DNA of 64,000 bases from Meghimatium bilineatum (lineage: Eukaryota; Mollusca; Gastropoda; Stylommatophora; Philomycidae). The stretch lies in assembly GCA_034231615.1 (NCBI GenBank), contig CM067306.1, positions 47,772,594 to 47,836,593 on the forward strand. Reading direction: 5' to 3'. The notes under the pieces were generated by a model. The model was not told the DNA's origin. It was given only the letters and a program-made list of their open reading frames with translations, and searched no databases. The translations under genes were made by a program, and so were the position numbers. Positions 1 through 64,000 of the stretch are shown in pieces (position 1 is the stretch's first letter; each line of letters opens with the position of its first letter).

Positions 1-877
1 ATGTATATAGCCTTGCAACATAATAGAAAAGAGCATGTCTACGTCGTTCATTTTGGCTGATATATTTTTTTTTCAATGACGACGTTCTGGTATGTTTTTA
101 TCGCCCGACATGCACGGATCAATCAAAGTCAGCCAACTGGTGCGACCAGTTTAAGACCATGAAATCTTGAGAAAACTGTGGTTTTACCTGGTGCAGAATC
201 CAGTGCTAATATAGTATTAACATGCTCATTTGTGTTTGAACCACGTGTTTTCAATATATTATGTATGGGATGGAGGAAAGTAAGTGATAATGCATCTTCT
301 GGTCATTCATGTCACAAATGTCTAGGAAATGCAGTGTTAAATCCAGATTTGTAGCTTTGTAATGACTATTCATGCTATGAGTGATATGGTGATAAACACA
401 CAAGGCTCATTTCGTTTTCCCAAGATTTGTTCTGGTACTGGCACTCGTGTGTTACCAGGGTTAAAAGAGAGCAAATAGTAAGACTGACTTATCAAGAAAT
501 GCATAAGAGACGATTAGGATGGTTGGGCTAGGTTGACTAAACTGTCATTCATAAGGCCAAAGTGAGGAGAATAGTCTCACTGAATTGGGACTCCCGATAC
601 GAAGCAAAACTTCCACTTTTCCGAACTAATTAAAACCGACAGGAGTTTGAGACGAATGTAGATGTACAACCTTTCCTCTCTACTGATATAATTATAATAT
701 AATAATATAACCCGTCAGGGCCTTGGGCGTGTCAAATTGTGACATTTGGTGCAGAAAGATCTCCACAAATCTCTTCTGTATATTAAACACTGAACCACAG
801 TCATGGTCGTAGATAGGGCCTACAACTTTAGGGGGGGGGGGGGGGTAGGGGGGTTTCCCTAATGGAAAAAAAGGTGG
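1..877. other. No gene recognised; upstream region or intron
   Basis: AT-rich with two G-runs at 831-852. I found no start exon for the AE gene and no convincing promoter motif. Confidence 0.5.
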
Positions 878-1120
878 GTACAGTACAAATAGATGCCACC
901 ACATAGTCCAGTTATTTCGCTTGTTTTTTTGTGTGTAAATTTCATGTCCATCATTTAATAATTTAAATATTAATTTATTTTAGGGTTAGGATAGTTGTGT
1001 TTTACATAACTAACCCCAACCCTAAATAAATATTTCAATTATTCAATGATGAACATGAAATTTACAAACATAGACAAGAGAAATAATTAAACATGTGGTG
1101 GCTGTCTACTTGTACTGTAC
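878..1120. mobile_element. Fold-back (MITE-like) inverted-repeat element
   Basis: The 243 bp read nearly the same on both strands. The outer ends are GTACAGTAC/GTACTGTAC with matched inner blocks CCACCACAT/ATGTGGTGG, GTAAATTTCATG/CATGAAATTTAC and AGGGTTAGGATAG/CTAACCCCAACCCT. The loop is only a few bases near 998. There is no ORF. It looks like a non-autonomous DNA element or a hairpin repeat. Confidence 0.82.
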
Positions 1121-1194
1121 GAAAAGTTGTATACTGATTGATTTTAATTTGTTTTGAAAGGGGGGGACACTGAGATTTTGTATTCTTATCTGTT

Positions 1195-1455
1195 TTGTTA
1201 CCTTGTATGTTCCATTTTTCATAGGGTGGAGTAGAGCGTGGATCTACATTTCCCCCGCAGTGAAGGTTTCCTGCTATGAACCTCTAACATCCTGTCTTTT
1301 GTCTTGGTGCTGCACTCCTCGTGACTTTAACCTGTCCATCTCGTGATGTTTCTCTCTCACTTGCATCTCTGCCAACATTTTGCTTGCCTGCCCTAGAATC
1401 TGCCTTCAAGTAAGGTCTTCAGCAGGGTGTCATGTCTTTTTAAATGTCCAAAATA
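1195..1455 (-). mobile_element. RTE-like LINE 3' fragment
   Basis: The reverse complement has AAGACATGACACCCTGCTGAAGACC-type text and a CACGAGATGGACAGGTTAAAG stretch, shared with 46300 and 59650-59760. Confidence 0.65.
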
Positions 1456-2070
1456 TTATTTTATGCATATGCTCATGTGTGAGTGGGTAGATATTACCAC
1501 ATCTACTGAACTATTGTCAGTAGGTCAGCTTGTGCATTGCAGCAAGTTTACCATCACTCTCACATATCAAGATGACCCTTTTTAAATCACAGATTCTAGG
1601 AAGGTGTATCAACCCTAAGTCTAATTCGACTGTAACAATTACCAAATATAGCCAGTAATAGAATGTTCTTCCTATATGAGGAACAATTTGCAGGCCGTGA
1701 AGCACCTCGTCAGCGGAAAGATGCAAACTGGGTGACCGAGACAAAACATAAGCTTGTCTCGTAATATATACCACGTCCGAGTAAAAGGGTTCTTCAATGG
1801 GCATTTTAAGCCAAAAACTGAAGTCTCCTGTGTACGAAAGAAAGCTCAGAGAAACCACTTTACTGCACATAAGAAGTAAGAGCAAGTTGCTCACAATTCC
1901 TGGGGGTTAGTGACAAACAAAAAACAAGTTACAAACCAATTTGTTTCTACACTCAAAATTGTTTTCCTTTTTTTTTGCTGCTGTTTTGGGTCCCTGTCTA
2001 CTTGTCCACAAACTCCTTCATAATGTTTCAGTTTTGTTTATTAGTTGTTTTGAATGTTTATTTGTTTTAG

Positions 2071-63153
<61,083 letters not shown>

Positions 63154-63844
63154 GTTTGTGTTTCTGCTTTGTTTGTTAACACACATATATATATATATAT
63201 AAAAACCTGTAAATGATTTACGCAAGGTTCTGCTTAATTAACTGTTTTAGTGGCTTGTCAGAGATAAGGGGTTTACTAGCAGAAGGGTTCTGTTGAACTA
63301 TCAGTTTTAGTGGTTTGTCAGAGATATGGGGTTAATAAAGTATTTGTAGCAGTATTGTTGATCTGCATTAATTCTCTCAAATTATTTAGGCATACTTTGT
63401 ATTTCTTTCCACTTCAGTGTTTAATATCTGGAATATTTAACTCTGTGTGCTGAAACATTCAAAGTGGACCCATACAACCCTGGATTTACGGGATTGTAGG
63501 ATAGGTTTTAATATAAACTATGAGTAATGCACTCATCAGCCTGTTAGTGTGCTCCCCAGGCAGTTGAAATCATTCCCTCTTTTTTTGGATGTGAGTGATG
63601 TTACAAAGTATTTTCTTTCATTAAATCAAAACTAAAGTGCATAAATCAGTCGCAAGTTCCAACCAATCATCGCTTTGTAAGGAGCAGCAGAGCTCAACTG
63701 TAGCATTTCTTCTGACATGACCAGTTAAGGAACTGTACTTCAGTAGTGTACTTGGCCATCTCCAGAGAACTCTTTTATCCCTGACACTAAAAGGCAATAA
63801 AGGGTTTAATGAATAGATAGACCTCAGGAGCTGTCCTATCTACT
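63154..63844. other. Intron after AE exon 12, nothing recognised
   Basis: A short TA run at 63186-63200 and a direct repeat TAGTGGCTTGTCAGAGATA / TAGTGGTTTGTCAGAGATA at 63249 and 63309. Confidence 0.45.
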
Positions 63845-64000
63845 GCAGGGATTGAACAGTAACGATCAGATATTGATTAAATGTTGTATTTTGCTGAATA
63901 AAGACATGCACATGGTGCGACTGTGTGCCGCACCACTATGCACTTGTGGAACTGATGAACAGACCTCAGAATATATTCTGCAGAACTGTCTCAAATATGA
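63845..64000 (+). mobile_element. LINE C-terminal finger fragment at window end
   Basis: LIKCCILLNKDMHMVRLCAA then LCTCGTDEQTSEYILQNCLK, the CxC...xxIL..C finger of RNase H-type LINEs. It may continue past 64000. Confidence 0.7.

Noticed and set aside
997-1020. Interstitial telomere repeat
   Set aside because: TTAGGGTTAGG occurs once per arm inside the fold-back element and is not a tandem array.

Overview
This window looks like animal nuclear DNA: long AT-rich introns with GT-AG splice sites, many non-LTR retrotransposon copies, SINE-like repeats and minisatellites. I see no bacterial operons and no CRISPR. The repeat content and the host protein fit an invertebrate, perhaps a mollusc. That placement is inference and I cannot name the species.

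The host gene is one chloride/bicarbonate anion exchanger of the SLC4A1-3 (AE) family on the + strand. Twelve coding exons run from 2071 to 63153, and all eleven junctions agree in splice phase. They encode about 783 residues of the cytoplasmic N-terminus: low-complexity segments, then the AE signature ([45 protein letters not shown]) that opens the Band 3 cytoplasmic domain. The start codon and the membrane domain lie outside the window, so nearly everything else here is intronic.

The introns are filled with mobile DNA. LINE-A has three copies: 16268-19635 (+, decayed, with a 678-bp internal deletion), 22785-26838 (-, complete, open 1274-codon ORF) and 46743-50799 (-, complete, one stop codon). 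It encodes one protein with endonuclease, reverse transcriptase and RNase H, has a 196-nt leader and a (GAA)n tail, and the two complete copies have clear 11-bp target-site duplications. Its first 75 nt fold in silico by hand like an HDV-type self-cleaving ribozyme in all three copies. Older LINE families (called B, C, D and RTE/CR1-like here) survive as fragments.

Non-autonomous repeats include SINE-1 (about 270 bp, at least eleven copies) and a 0.9-1.3-kb repeat in three copies. Both resemble LINE-A at the 3' end, which suggests shared mobilisation. There are also tRNA-derived SINEs with Pol III boxes, a 243-bp fold-back element, a family of repeats carrying different internal minisatellites, and satellite arrays with 18-, 32-, 55- and 63-bp units.

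Region by region: 1-2070 fold-back and LINE debris; 2071-15311 exons 1-5 with LINE B/C/D debris; 15480-22088 repeat-F, LINE-A copy 1 and a 55-bp array; 22089-27343 exons 6-7 around LINE-A copy 2; 27380-33049 SINE-1, LINE-C and exon 8; 33050-39610 exons 9-10 and many repeats; 39611-54034 a 14.4-kb intron holding LINE-A copy 3; 54035-64000 exons 11-12 with RTE debris.
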